Below, in pieces: positions 45,478 through 55,835 of a DNA stretch of 64,000 bases. A program made the position numbers and the translations under genes. The notes under the pieces are model-generated. The model saw only the letters and a list, made by a program, of their open reading frames with translations, did no database searches and was not told the DNA's origin. Numbering within the stretch: position 1 is the stretch's first letter; each line of letters starts with the position of its first letter. The stretch is from an uncultured Ruminococcus sp. (GTDB lineage: Bacteria > Bacillota > Clostridia > Oscillospirales > Ruminococcaceae), in contig CAMZZN010000005.1 of the NCBI GenBank assembly GCA_947345935.1, positions 21,243 through 85,242 of the forward strand. Reading direction: 5' to 3'.

Positions 45478-46368
45478 ATGAAAAACAGAAAACTAAGAAA
45501 TCAATGTGGAAGGCGGCGTGAAAAGATCTTCAGCTTTACCTGCCTGGTGCCCAGCGTTGCTGGCGTTCTTATATTCTTTTTGATACCGTTCGGCATTGTT
45601 ATTTATTATTCAATGATAAACAGTCCGGCTGTGGGTGAATATGTGGGTCTTGAAAATTACCGTGATCTGCTGGATAACCTGGCGTTTAAAAAGGCAGCCA
45701 GGAATACGGCAACCTTTTCGCTCGTTGCCGTACCGTTGTCTCTTCTGCTTTCTCTGGGACTTGCGATGCTGTTGGAACGGAACATTCCCGGAAAAAGTAT
45801 TTTCCGGACATTTTTTCTAAGTCCGCTTATGGTGCCAACGGCTTCTGTCGTTCTCGTTTGGCAGGTGCTCTTTCATAATCACGGAACAATAAACCAGATC
45901 ATAGAGGCCTTTGGCGGCGAGACTGTTGACTGGCTGAAATCGCCAAAGGGTCAGGTTGTAATTATACTGATGTTTCTGTGGAAAAATATCGGATATAATA
46001 TGATACTGTTCATGTCGGCACTGTGCAGCATTCCACGTGATATAATTGAGGTTGCCGACTTGGAAGGCGCAGGTCCTGTATATAAATTCCTGCATATAAA
46101 ACTGCGCTACCTGTCTCCGACAATTCTCTTTGTTTTGATTTTGTCGCTGATTAATTCCTTTAAGATATTCCGTGAAGTATATCTGCTTACCGGAAAATAT
46201 CCCTTTGATAAGCTGTATATGCTCCAGCATTTCATGAACAATACATTTGAAAATCTGAATTATCAAAAACTTTCAGCGGCGGCGGTGCTCTTTGCGCTTG
46301 TGATGATTGTAGTGATTGCTGTGCTTCTTGTCGCCGAGAATATTTTCGGAAAGGATGTGGAAAACTGA
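45478..46368 (+). CDS. carbohydrate-type ABC transporter permease (MalF-like)
   Basis: SVAGVLIFFLIPFGIVIYYS...DLEGAGPVYKFLHIKLRYLSPTILFV. Confidence 0.9.
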   Translation: MKNRKLRNQCGRRREKIFSFTCLVPSVAGVLIFFLIPFGIVIYYSMINSPAVGEYVGLENYRDLLDNLAFKKAARNTATFSLVAVPLSLLLSLGLAMLLERNIPGKSIFRTFFLSPLMVPTASVVLVWQVLFHNHGTINQIIEAFGGETVDWLKSPKGQVVIILMFLWKNIGYNMILFMSALCSIPRDIIEVADLEGAGPVYKFLHIKLRYLSPTILFVLILSLINSFKIFREVYLLTGKYPFDKLYMLQHFMNNTFENLNYQKLSAAAVLFALVMIVVIAVLLVAENIFGKDVEN

Positions 46369-47306
46369 TGACCGTAAAAAAGCAGCACAGGTTTCTTGAC
46401 ATTTCGGTCGGTATTTTCATAGCTGCTGCTGCGGTGCTTTTTCTGATGCCGACCATTCTGACCCTTGCAAATTCCTTTATGACATCCAATGAGATATCTG
46501 CCAACTACGGAGCCATGTTCGATAATATATCAGGTGAGGATAAAAAGTTTATATCAGAGAATGTCAATCTGAAATTCATACCTGACAAGGTGACCATCGA
46601 TCAGTATAAATCGGTGCTTATAAAGAATTCAGATTATCTTATGAAATTCTGGAACTCGATAATCCTTACAGTGCCCATAACATTTTTTCAGCTGGCTCTG
46701 GCGGTAGTGACGTCATACGGTTTTTCAAGATATCCGGGCAAGATAAAGGGGCTGATCTTCTTTGTATATATAATCCTGATGATAATGCCGTCACAAGTAA
46801 CCCTCGTGCCAAATTACCTCGTACTTGACAAGTTCGGCATGATAGACACACAGGAGCTTGGAGTCAGCCCGGAAATGGAGCGGTTTATATCACGCCTGGC
46901 GATAATACTTCCGGCTGTTTTTTCTCCGTTCAGCATATTTTTGTTGACCAAGGTTATGAAGCGTATACCGAATTCTTATGTTGAGGCGGCAAAGCTGGAC
47001 GGTGCAGGAGAGATACAGATTATGACGAGGATATATCTGCCGATGTGCAAGAGCGCTCTCGTTTCAATAGGAATGCTTGTATTCATCGACTACTGGAACA
47101 TGGTCGAGCAGCCCCTTGTACTTATGAAAGGCGATAATACATCGCTGCATCCTCTTTCAGTATTTTTGTCACAAATAAGCGAAGCGGAAGCTGGTCTTGC
47201 CTTTGCGGTGGGAGCGGTTTACATGATACCAACTATACTTATGTTCCTGTATGGCGAGGATTATCTCGTTGAGGGAATAGTATATTCCGGCGGAATTAAA
47301 GGATAA
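46368..47306 (+). CDS. carbohydrate-type ABC transporter permease (MalG-like)
   Basis: SYVEAAKLDGAGEIQIMTRIYLPMCKSALVSI. Confidence 0.92.
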   Translation: MTVKKQHRFLDISVGIFIAAAAVLFLMPTILTLANSFMTSNEISANYGAMFDNISGEDKKFISENVNLKFIPDKVTIDQYKSVLIKNSDYLMKFWNSIILTVPITFFQLALAVVTSYGFSRYPGKIKGLIFFVYIILMIMPSQVTLVPNYLVLDKFGMIDTQELGVSPEMERFISRLAIILPAVFSPFSIFLLTKVMKRIPNSYVEAAKLDGAGEIQIMTRIYLPMCKSALVSIGMLVFIDYWNMVEQPLVLMKGDNTSLHPLSVFLSQISEAEAGLAFAVGAVYMIPTILMFLYGEDYLVEGIVYSGGIKG

Positions 47307-47319
47307 AGGAGACAATATT

Positions 47320-49059
47320 ATGAGTGAAAATATAAAAAACGACAAAGAAAAAAATATCGTTGTAAAAGAAAAAGAAGAGAGCAATCCGGTGAAAAAGCGT
47401 GAAGTCATCAAGACTCTGCTTATAATCTTCCTGGCGCTGCTTCTGGCGCTTACATTCTTCTCAAATACTATTATGAACCGTTCTCTGTCTGAGATAACCA
47501 CGGAGACTGCGTCCTCCGGAAAGCTTACCGAGCGTGTCAGGGGCAGCGGAATGGTGGTATCCAATCAGACGTATGAAGTAACTGTCGATACCGTTAATGT
47601 AGTAGAGAAAATAAATATAAAATCTGGTCAGAAAGTAAAAAAGGACGATGTTCTTTTCCGTATTACAGCCGAGAGCAGTACGGAACTTACAGATGCTGAA
47701 GCAGCCCTCGATACGCTGGAACTTGAATACAGAAAGGCTCTCCTTTCAGAACCTGTAGATTATTCCACTGAAAATCAGGCGATAAAGAATGCCCGTGAAG
47801 ATCTTAACCTTGCTATAGCCAAGCGTGACCAGGTGTATAACAATCAGGCGAACGTTGAACAGGCAAAGGAGCAGTATCTCAGCGATAAGCGTGAAATGGC
47901 TGAGCTTACCAGCCTCCAGGGAAAGCTTTCCGGTGCTGTAACTGCTATCGACAGCGACGAATATTCTGCCGCCGCTCCTGAATATACCGGAAATCTTATC
48001 GCACTGCACAGCGCTTATACCGCTGCCGAAGCAGAATACAGCACAGCTTATTCTCTCTATACTGAGGCAGTAGGCGACGGCGCAGACGAGGGCGTGGTAA
48101 ATACCGCAAAGGCAGACGCCGACGCAAAGCAGATCGTAAGAGACAATGCAAAAAATGCTTACGCTGCTGAAAAAGCCACGGTTCGCACTGATCTTGTCGC
48201 TCAGCTTGCAGAGGTTGAAAGAGAACTGGCTGACGTTTCGGACAGAGTGACCGAATATGAAAGCAACAGCGAGAACAACGGCATGACCTATGAGGACTGC
48301 GTTGCAGACGTTCAGGCAAAGGAGCGGGCTCTTGCCGACCTTATGATAGCTTTGCAGAAGGCACAGAAAACGGATAGCGTTACCGGACAGATATCAAAGC
48401 TTGATATTGAGGCACAGAAAAAGGCAATAGAAAAGCAGAAAGAAAAAGTGGCAAAACTTAAAGAAAAAACGACTGCTACAGAGATAAAGTCTAAGTATGA
48501 CGGCGTTGTAAGCGCCGTAAATGTTCAGCCTGACGACGCAACTACCCCCGGAAGTCCTCTTGCAGTTATTGATATAGCAGAGGAGGGCTATACTCTTGAG
48601 GTGACGGTTGATGCCGACAAGGTAAAGAAGATAAAAACAGGCGTAAAGGCTGAACTGATGAATAACTGGGGCGGTCAGGCGGAATGCGTTCTCCAGAAGA
48701 TAAAGAACGATACTACTGCCGGATCACGCAGCAAGATACTTGAATTTTCGGTTACAGGCGAAGTTGAGTCGGGATCTTTCCTGGAACTGTCGATTCCGTG
48801 CGGAAGCGCCTCCTATGACGCTATCGTGCCTAAGAGCGCTATCTATACCGATAAGGACGGCAGTTTTGTCCTTAAAGTAAGATCGAAAAGTTCTCCGTTC
48901 GGCAACCGTTACTTCGCAGAAAGGGTAAACGTAGAGGTACTTGCTTCTGATGAGACTTCGTCGGCGATAAACGGAGGAATATCAAGAGGAGACAGTATAA
49001 TCACAGCGGCAAGCAAGCCGGTATCGGCCGGGGATCAGGTTCGCATGAAGGATAAGTAA
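47320..49059 (+). CDS. HlyD/RND-type membrane fusion (adaptor) protein
   Basis: Single N-terminal TM, GSGMVVSNQTYEVTVDTVNVVEKINIKSGQKVKKDDVLFRI, long coiled coil, KYDGVVSAVNVQPDD. Confidence 0.85.
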   Translation: MSENIKNDKEKNIVVKEKEESNPVKKREVIKTLLIIFLALLLALTFFSNTIMNRSLSEITTETASSGKLTERVRGSGMVVSNQTYEVTVDTVNVVEKINIKSGQKVKKDDVLFRITAESSTELTDAEAALDTLELEYRKALLSEPVDYSTENQAIKNAREDLNLAIAKRDQVYNNQANVEQAKEQYLSDKREMAELTSLQGKLSGAVTAIDSDEYSAAAPEYTGNLIALHSAYTAAEAEYSTAYSLYTEAVGDGADEGVVNTAKADADAKQIVRDNAKNAYAAEKATVRTDLVAQLAEVERELADVSDRVTEYESNSENNGMTYEDCVADVQAKERALADLMIALQKAQKTDSVTGQISKLDIEAQKKAIEKQKEKVAKLKEKTTATEIKSKYDGVVSAVNVQPDDATTPGSPLAVIDIAEEGYTLEVTVDADKVKKIKTGVKAELMNNWGGQAECVLQKIKNDTTAGSRSKILEFSVTGEVESGSFLELSIPCGSASYDAIVPKSAIYTDKDGSFVLKVRSKSSPFGNRYFAERVNVEVLASDETSSAINGGISRGDSIITAASKPVSAGDQVRMKDK

Positions 49060-49074
49060 GGCGGTGTTCCCCTT

Positions 49075-50253
49075 ATGAAATTAAAATTCAAAATAAGACA
49101 TATCGTTCTTGCCGCCGTTAATACCGTCGCCCTTGTCAGTGCGCTTGTTATGACGGCGGTGGGAGGGTCTATGGCAAAATCCCAGAAGTATAACCATGCG
49201 GCTTCGGAATGGGGCGGAAAAAAGGGAAACTATACTCAAATGAGCTGTTTTTTCTCCGGTGATGCCGGCTTTTCCACCGAATCCGTCAACGGCGTCCGCA
49301 GCACGATACTCGAAGAACTTAAAACGGCGTCGGTAGTTCCGGAAGAGGGCAAAACGCTTGTCCCCGATGCCTGGAGCGCTCCTCTTGGCAGCTGTCAGGC
49401 GATATCTGATACAAACAGCCGCATAGAGACGGAGGTCACTGCTGTCGGTGGAGATTTCTTCCTCTTCCGTGATTTTGAACTTCTGGACGGAGTTTATTTT
49501 AACAAGGACGATCTCATGCAGGACGGCGCTGTCATCGACAGGAGTCTTGCCTGGGCGCTTTACGGTTCGGATAAGATATCGGGCATGAATATGTATATTA
49601 ACGGAGTACAGTTTTACATTGCCGGTGTCATTGATCTGCCTGAAACAAAGCCGGAGAAGGAGTGCGCCGGAAAAACTCCACGGGCTTATATTTCTTATGA
49701 TATGGCTTACAGTGTTTTAGGCGGAATATCAAAGAAAAGTAAAACCGGCGGAACTTTGGCAGGGGATATGGTAACAGACAACGATATGCCCGGTGTTCAG
49801 GTTCCGGAAAGGTTCACAAAGATAACCTGCTATGAGTGTATAATTCCAAGTCCGGTGGACAGCTTTGCTTCAAATACCGTTAAAAAAGTATTTGGCGATC
49901 AGTATAAAGGAAAGATAAGCATTGTCAACAACACTGAACGTTTCGCTCCGAAAAAGCGGGCAAAGGCATATAAAAAACTGAGCAGTTCCGTAGTCCGCAA
50001 GGATGGTATCGCATATCCCTACTGGGAAAATGCGTCAAGGATAGTTGAATACAAGCTGACACGTCTTTATCACATCCGGAAAATGGTTATGTTTATCCCG
50101 GCGCTTACTCTGTTGTGGATAGGATTCCGACTCATATGCCTGTGGCGGCGTAAGAAGCCAAAAGTTAAAAAATACCTTGGACGGAAGATTGACAGGGAAT
50201 GGCACAAGTTCCGGGGCTTGTTCCGGCGAAAGAAAAAACAAGAGGAATCTTAA
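49075..50253 (+). CDS. membrane protein with MacB-type periplasmic core-like domain, no FtsX permease body
   Basis: VTAVGGDFFLFRDFELLDGVYFNKDDLMQDGAVIDRSLAWALYGSDKISGMNMYINGVQFYIAGVI; N- and C-terminal TM only. Confidence 0.65.
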   Translation: MKLKFKIRHIVLAAVNTVALVSALVMTAVGGSMAKSQKYNHAASEWGGKKGNYTQMSCFFSGDAGFSTESVNGVRSTILEELKTASVVPEEGKTLVPDAWSAPLGSCQAISDTNSRIETEVTAVGGDFFLFRDFELLDGVYFNKDDLMQDGAVIDRSLAWALYGSDKISGMNMYINGVQFYIAGVIDLPETKPEKECAGKTPRAYISYDMAYSVLGGISKKSKTGGTLAGDMVTDNDMPGVQVPERFTKITCYECIIPSPVDSFASNTVKKVFGDQYKGKISIVNNTERFAPKKRAKAYKKLSSSVVRKDGIAYPYWENASRIVEYKLTRLYHIRKMVMFIPALTLLWIGFRLICLWRRKKPKVKKYLGRKIDREWHKFRGLFRRKKKQEES

Positions 50254-50361
50254 AGTTTCCGGAAGCAGTGCTTTAAGTTTTTAAATCGGCTTTATATAGT
50301 TTTATATAAAGTATTACAGTCTGTTTTATTACAGGCAAATAAAAAGAGAAAGGATAAAGTT

Positions 50362-52740
50362 ATGAAGGGAAATTCAAAGCTCCGTATGACATCTGTATTA
50401 GCTGCCTTTGCCGTTGCATTCAGCGCCGTGTCATGCGGAAAAAAGAAAGACGATAAGAAAGAGGCAAAAACCGCCGATCAGGTACTCTCAAATTCATACA
50501 GCTCCACGAAGCTTGAAAATACTTTGACTCTGGATTATGTAAACAGAATGGAATATGTTCCGGAAAGCGGGAAACTGTATATCAGCGGCAGTTACTACGA
50601 CGCAAACAAAGAAGAGAATCATGATATTTTATACTGCACGTCACGTGATATGACCGATCCTGTAAAAGTGGAAATCCCCAATAAACAGCCAGAAAACGGC
50701 AATAGTAATATGATTCTGGCTCCGGCGTCGGACGGCAACGTCTGGGCTGCGTTCTGCATTACGGATTACGGCGATTTCAAAGAACCTGACGATGACGATG
50801 AGAATGCCGGTGACGCCTGGATGGCAAGAATGGAGAACGCTCAGTACAGCTATTTCATTAAGAAATATGATTTTGACGGCAATGAACTGATGTCTGCCGA
50901 GATAAAGGATATGAACGATTACCTTGAAACGATTGATTACGGCGTATATATCCATGGACTGACTGAAACCGGCAGCGGCGATCTTGTTCTGCGGGTAAGC
51001 AGTATGCAGGAAATTAATATTGTGATATCGTCTGACGGCACGTGCAGAGGTAAACTGGAACTGGATGAAATGGAGATATACTATTCCGCAGCGGCTGCTG
51101 ACGGACGTATAGCAGCCATAGGATACGAAGAAGACGATACGAAGCTCAGATACATAGATCCTGAAACGCTGAAGGCTGACGGTGACGCTGTCGAAGCGAG
51201 CGAGCTTGGCAGCGGCGCTATGGAAATTTTAAAGGGCACAGGCGATTATAACGTTTATTTCAGCTCTTCTGTCGCACTTTACGGTGTGACTAAGGACGGC
51301 AAGGTTAAAGAAGCAGTTAACTGGGTGGATTCTGACATAAGCGGAGGCAACGTAAGATGCGTCGCACCTCTGGATAACGGAGAGTTTCTTATCTACACTG
51401 ATACTATGGACGGTTATTGCTTCTATCTTCTTACCCCCAGGGATAAGGACGAACTTAAAAATACAAAGGTAATTAATGTGGCTCTTATGTACGCTGATTC
51501 TGATATTACCGACAGGATCTCTGAATTCAACAAGCAGGGCAACGGTTATCGTATCACTGTTGAGGATTACAGCAAATATTCGGAATACGATTCAGAGACG
51601 CAAACGCTTGTAAATTCTCCGTCAAAGCAGTTACAGCTTGATATTGCTTCCGGTAAAGTTCCGGATATGATCGTTACATACGATTATTCGGTGATCTCAA
51701 CGCTGGCAGCGAGCGGCGCTTTAGCGGATCTGTATTCGCTGCTTGACAAGAGTGAAGATCTTTCCCGTGACGATATAATGCCCAATATTCTCAAGGCGTG
51801 TGAGATCGACGGCAAGCTGTGTTCTATTTCGCCGTTCTTTGATGTGACAACAATGACAGCAAGAACTGAATTTGCCGGCAAAGAAGGTTGGACCTTTGAC
51901 GAAATGATCGAAACATATGATAAGCACAAAGATAAAATGACGCTTACCAACATGGATTCAAGAGAATACGCTATGGAGCAATTTGTATATCATTGCCCGG
52001 ATTTCATAGATTATGAAAATGGTACTTGCAGTTTCGATTCTCCTGAGTTTATAAAAATTCTTGAATTCTGCAATCAATTCCCAAGCCATGAGGAAAAGTT
52101 TGCAGAAGAAGATAATGATTCGGGTTTCTTTGTTGATTATGACGATGGTACGCTGGATCTCCGCAATGGCAAGATACTTCTTAATCAGCTTTATATGTCT
52201 AATCCCAGGGAATATGCTTACGAGAAGCAGGGCAGATTCGGCACTGATGTTACTATGGTAGGATATCCCGGCAAAATCGGAAACGGCGGCAGACTTTCTT
52301 TACAGAACAGTTTTGCCATTCTTGACAGTTCTCAGAATAAGGAACAATGCTGGGATTTTATCAGCATGTTCTTTAGCAAGGAATTTAACAGAAACAGAAT
52401 GTGGTCGTTCCCGTCAACGGTTTCCGCTTTTGATCAGTGTATGAAAGAGTCGATGCAAAAGCCTTATTATATGGATGAAAACAATAAGAAGGTGGAATAC
52501 GACGATACATTCTATGTAGGCGACAAAGAAATACCTATTAAGCCGCTTACACAGGAAGAAGTTGATTTCCTTACTGAGTATATTAAGAATACCACGGTCA
52601 TTTCCGGTAATTATTCTGACGAGGTGTCTTCTATTATGGAAGAAGAAGTAAACGCATATTTTGCCGGTGAAAAGACAGCCGAGGAAGCTGCCGCAATGAT
52701 ACAGAACCGTGCAGGACTGCTTATCAGCGAACAGAGCTGA
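50362..52740 (+). CDS. extracellular solute-binding lipoprotein with long N-terminal extension
   Basis: Lipobox FSAVSCGKKK; C-terminal SBP features (DRISEFNKQGNGYRITVEDYSKY...LDIASGKVPDMIV). Confidence 0.85.
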   Translation: MKGNSKLRMTSVLAAFAVAFSAVSCGKKKDDKKEAKTADQVLSNSYSSTKLENTLTLDYVNRMEYVPESGKLYISGSYYDANKEENHDILYCTSRDMTDPVKVEIPNKQPENGNSNMILAPASDGNVWAAFCITDYGDFKEPDDDDENAGDAWMARMENAQYSYFIKKYDFDGNELMSAEIKDMNDYLETIDYGVYIHGLTETGSGDLVLRVSSMQEINIVISSDGTCRGKLELDEMEIYYSAAAADGRIAAIGYEEDDTKLRYIDPETLKADGDAVEASELGSGAMEILKGTGDYNVYFSSSVALYGVTKDGKVKEAVNWVDSDISGGNVRCVAPLDNGEFLIYTDTMDGYCFYLLTPRDKDELKNTKVINVALMYADSDITDRISEFNKQGNGYRITVEDYSKYSEYDSETQTLVNSPSKQLQLDIASGKVPDMIVTYDYSVISTLAASGALADLYSLLDKSEDLSRDDIMPNILKACEIDGKLCSISPFFDVTTMTARTEFAGKEGWTFDEMIETYDKHKDKMTLTNMDSREYAMEQFVYHCPDFIDYENGTCSFDSPEFIKILEFCNQFPSHEEKFAEEDNDSGFFVDYDDGTLDLRNGKILLNQLYMSNPREYAYEKQGRFGTDVTMVGYPGKIGNGGRLSLQNSFAILDSSQNKEQCWDFISMFFSKEFNRNRMWSFPSTVSAFDQCMKESMQKPYYMDENNKKVEYDDTFYVGDKEIPIKPLTQEEVDFLTEYIKNTTVISGNYSDEVSSIMEEEVNAYFAGEKTAEEAAAMIQNRAGLLISEQS

Positions 52741-52776
52741 CATAAATCAAGATATCTACTAAATACAACCTCCTTA

Positions 52777-52809
52777 AAAAAGCCGCTCCGAAAAAACGGA
52801 GCGGCTTTT
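52777..52809. terminator. terminator AAAAGCCGCTCCG-AAAAAA-CGGAGCGGCTTTT
   Basis: 13-bp stem, bidirectional. Confidence 0.9.
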
Positions 52810-52824
52810 GTCATAATTAATATC

Positions 52825-52880
52825 GGGTTTCCAAAGGGGATTTACTCCCATTTGGCAGGGGTGTGGGGACAGAGTCCCCA
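52825..52880. repeat. dispersed repeat GGGTTTCCAAAGGGGATTTACTCCCATTTGGCAGGGGTGTGGGGACAGAGTCCCC
   Basis: Second copy at 63943-64000. Confidence 0.85.
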
Positions 52881-52892
52881 CTTAAGTTGTAG

Positions 52893-53273
52893 TCATGATT
52901 TCCGGATAGTATTTTTTACGATTTTCTTCAGTCGGTCGCAGGTATCACGTGGGAATTCGCTTATAAAGCGGAGAGCCTGTTCGTGAGCTTCTTCATGAGG
53001 AAGCTTTAAAAAGCTGTGAAAGAAAGTGTATATTTCGCTGAACGACGAGAATATTTCATCCGCAGCCGCTCTGCCCTCAGGGGTAAGAACCACACTGTTG
53101 CAGTAATCTTCGTATACCAGTCCGGAGTTGGCAAGACATCTGAGCATCTTGCTCACGCTTGGACGTGATACTCCAAGATGACGGGCTATGTGAACGCAGC
53201 GCAGACTGTCGTTAGTTTGGGAAAGTTCCTTTATTGCAGCGAGATATTTTATTTGTCCGGCACAGTGCTTCAT
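52893..53273 (-). CDS. DtxR/MntR-type metal-dependent regulator
   Basis: VHIARHLGVSRPSVSKMLRCLANSGLVYEDYCNSVVLTPEGR. Confidence 0.85.
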   Translation of the reverse strand: MKHCAGQIKYLAAIKELSQTNDSLRCVHIARHLGVSRPSVSKMLRCLANSGLVYEDYCNSVVLTPEGRAAADEIFSSFSEIYTFFHSFLKLPHEEAHEQALRFISEFPRDTCDRLKKIVKNTIRKS

Positions 53274-53290
53274 TTGTTTAACCTCCCGTA

Positions 53291-53875
53291 TTACTTATCA
53301 GAATCAATAAGATGCCAGTAGCCTTTGAGATAAACAAGTCCCGAAATAACGGTAAGAGCCGTTGATATCCATATCAGTGCGGGGATAACAATATTATCAA
53401 TTGCGTCTATAAGACCTGTTCCAAGACCTGCGTCAAAATCAAAGCATATACAGAGCCACAGCAGAACGCCGACGATAGTTACCATAGTGAATGCGGTTTT
53501 CAGCTTGCCCCAGATACCGGCGGCTACTACGACGCCCTCGTCGGCGGCAAGGAGACGGAGACCGGAGACCATAAATTCACGGGCGATTATAATAATAAGC
53601 GGTATTGCGCTCATTTTCACACAGTCCAGTTCTACGAAAACCGTCAGGGCGGATATGACCAGTACCTTATCGGCAAGGGGATCGAGGAACTTTCCGAAGT
53701 TAGTTACAAGATTGTGTTTTCTTGCGATTTTTCCGTCAAGTGCGTCGGTAACGGAAGCGGCTGCAAAGACGATCAGAGCAAGCAGGAAATGGCAGGGGAA
53801 ATCGACATATATGAAAAGCAGAAAAAATGGTATGAGAAAAACTCTCAACAGTGTAAGCTTGTTTGGCAGATTCAT
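53291..53875 (-). CDS. pgsA: CDP-diacylglycerol--glycerol-3-phosphate 3-phosphatidyltransferase
   Basis: MNLPNKLTLLRVFLIPFFLL...AAASVTDALDGKIARKHNLVTNFGKFLDPLADKVL. Confidence 0.95.
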   Translation of the reverse strand: MNLPNKLTLLRVFLIPFFLLFIYVDFPCHFLLALIVFAAASVTDALDGKIARKHNLVTNFGKFLDPLADKVLVISALTVFVELDCVKMSAIPLIIIIAREFMVSGLRLLAADEGVVVAAGIWGKLKTAFTMVTIVGVLLWLCICFDFDAGLGTGLIDAIDNIVIPALIWISTALTVISGLVYLKGYWHLIDSDK

Positions 53876-55203
53876 GATTTTATCACCTCCCCGATAAGAT
53901 CGTAGTCAAGGGTATCCGTTATTCTAATTGTTACGTAATCCCCGATTTTTAGCGGCTTTTCAGATGTAAAGAAAACCTTTCCGTCAATATCCGGAGCGTC
54001 GTTGGCAGTACGTCCGAACCAACATTCGCCGAAGCGGTCGAAGCCCTCTACAACGGCTTCATGTTCTGTATTTATGAGCTTTTCGTTGTTTTCAGCGCTT
54101 ATGAGCATTTGCTGTTCCATTATGATGTCAGCACGGTGAGCAGCCGTTTCACTTTCGACCTGATCGACGAAATCCGCAGCCTTTGTTCCGTCCTCCTGAG
54201 AGTAGGGAAAACATCCTAGACGATCAAAACGCACACGCTGAACGAATTCGGCAAGACGGTCGAACTGTTCCTGTGTTTCCCCGGGGAATCCTGTAATAAG
54301 AGTCGTCCTGAGTATCACTCCCGGAATCTTCTCCCTGATATGCGCAAAGAGCGATTCAAGGGTTTCCACGCTGCCCCAGCGGTTCATGCGGCTGAGTATA
54401 TCGCCGTCGCAGTGCTGTATTGGTATCTCCAGATACTTTACAAGCTTTTCTTCGGAGGCGATAGTATCAAGCAGTTCGTCGGTGATGCGTTCGGGGTAGC
54501 AGTAAAGTGTACGTATCCATTTTAGCCCGTCTATACGGCAGAGACGTTTAAGAAGTTCCGGCAGCCGGGATTTACCGTAAATATCTTCGCCGTACCGTGA
54601 CGTATCCTGAGCGATGACTACCAGTTCGGTAACTCCGTTGGAGGCAAGAATTTCGGCTTCTTTTATTACTTCTTCCATAGGCACGCTGCGGAATTTACCA
54701 CGTATCATGGGAATGGCGCAGTACGTACAGCAGTTGCTGCATCCCTCGGCAATTTTCAGATAGGAGAAAAACGGCAGCGTAGAAATAATACGGCTGCCCG
54801 TCAGTTCAGCGTCAAGCTTGGGGGCAAAATCCACGTATTTTTCACCGGCAAGGACGTGATCCAGCACGTCAACGATATCCTTGTTGTTTCCGATACCGAT
54901 AACAGCGTCAGCTTCCGGGAAAAGCTCGGCGGCTTCTTCACGGTAGCGTTCGGTCAGACATCCTGTTATCACAATTTTTTTCAGCGTCCCGTCCTCTTTA
55001 AGCTTTCCAAGTTCAAGGATAGTTTCGATAGCCTCTTCCTTTGCAGACTGTATGAATCCGCAGGTATTAACTACCGCAATATCAGCAAGTCCCGGTTCGG
55101 TCACAAGCTGATAGCCTTTATTTCTCAGTTTATAGAGCATTCTCTCAGAATCAACAAGATTCTTTGAGCAGCCCAGAGATACCAATCCGACTTTTATTGC
55201 CAT
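53872..55203 (-). CDS. rimO: ribosomal protein S12 methylthiotransferase
   Basis: VGLVSLGCSKNLVDSERM...LKIAEGCSNCCTYCAIPMIRGKFRS. Confidence 0.97.
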   Translation of the reverse strand: MAIKVGLVSLGCSKNLVDSERMLYKLRNKGYQLVTEPGLADIAVVNTCGFIQSAKEEAIETILELGKLKEDGTLKKIVITGCLTERYREEAAELFPEADAVIGIGNNKDIVDVLDHVLAGEKYVDFAPKLDAELTGSRIISTLPFFSYLKIAEGCSNCCTYCAIPMIRGKFRSVPMEEVIKEAEILASNGVTELVVIAQDTSRYGEDIYGKSRLPELLKRLCRIDGLKWIRTLYCYPERITDELLDTIASEEKLVKYLEIPIQHCDGDILSRMNRWGSVETLESLFAHIREKIPGVILRTTLITGFPGETQEQFDRLAEFVQRVRFDRLGCFPYSQEDGTKAADFVDQVESETAAHRADIIMEQQMLISAENNEKLINTEHEAVVEGFDRFGECWFGRTANDAPDIDGKVFFTSEKPLKIGDYVTIRITDTLDYDLIGEVIKS

Positions 55204-55205
55204 TG

Positions 55206-55835
55206 TCAGTCCTCCAAATTATTATCAAAATATTCTTTTATGCAGCGGTTTATCTCGTCGAATCCGTAGCCGTATCGTGCCAGTGATGCTTTGACACGTT
55301 CAACTGCCTTCCGGTCGCTGCGGTCGGTGAGATTGCGGCTATGCTTTGTTTCCAGGAGCGTCATGAGATTTTCCCCGAATTCCTGCGAATACGGTTCAAG
55401 AGCGTCGTCTGCGGTAAACTGATCTATGCCTTTCATCATCATTTCACGTTTTGCACGTCTGTAGCCGAATTTCCGGACGCAGACGTATCTGACCGCCAGT
55501 TTTTCCGCATAGCGTTCGTCGTTGATAATGCCGTTTTTTTCAAGCTTATCCGCAACAGCGGCGCATAGACGCTCGCTCTTATAGTTATCAAGCAGCTTTT
55601 TGTACATCTCCGTCCGGGAATAGTCCCGGTAATCGAGAAGATACAGGGCACGCTGATAGGCACGGCGGAAATTTGACGCCCAGATGATCTCACGCAGTTT
55701 GTTCCGGTCGAGTTCGTCGTTCTCACGAAGTCCGAAATCCACGATTATATCTGCATGAAGATAGATCTTCCGTTCATAGTCGAGCTCTGCCTCATAGGTA
55801 AGCCCCTTGTATTTTTTCAGCGAGGTTATCTTCAT
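55206..55835 (-). CDS. recX: RecX family protein
   Basis: ALYLLDYRDYSRTEMYKKLLDNYK...GIINDERYAEKLAVRYV; downstream of recA. Confidence 0.9.
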   Translation of the reverse strand: MKITSLKKYKGLTYEAELDYERKIYLHADIIVDFGLRENDELDRNKLREIIWASNFRRAYQRALYLLDYRDYSRTEMYKKLLDNYKSERLCAAVADKLEKNGIINDERYAEKLAVRYVCVRKFGYRRAKREMMMKGIDQFTADDALEPYSQEFGENLMTLLETKHSRNLTDRSDRKAVERVKASLARYGYGFDEINRCIKEYFDNNLED

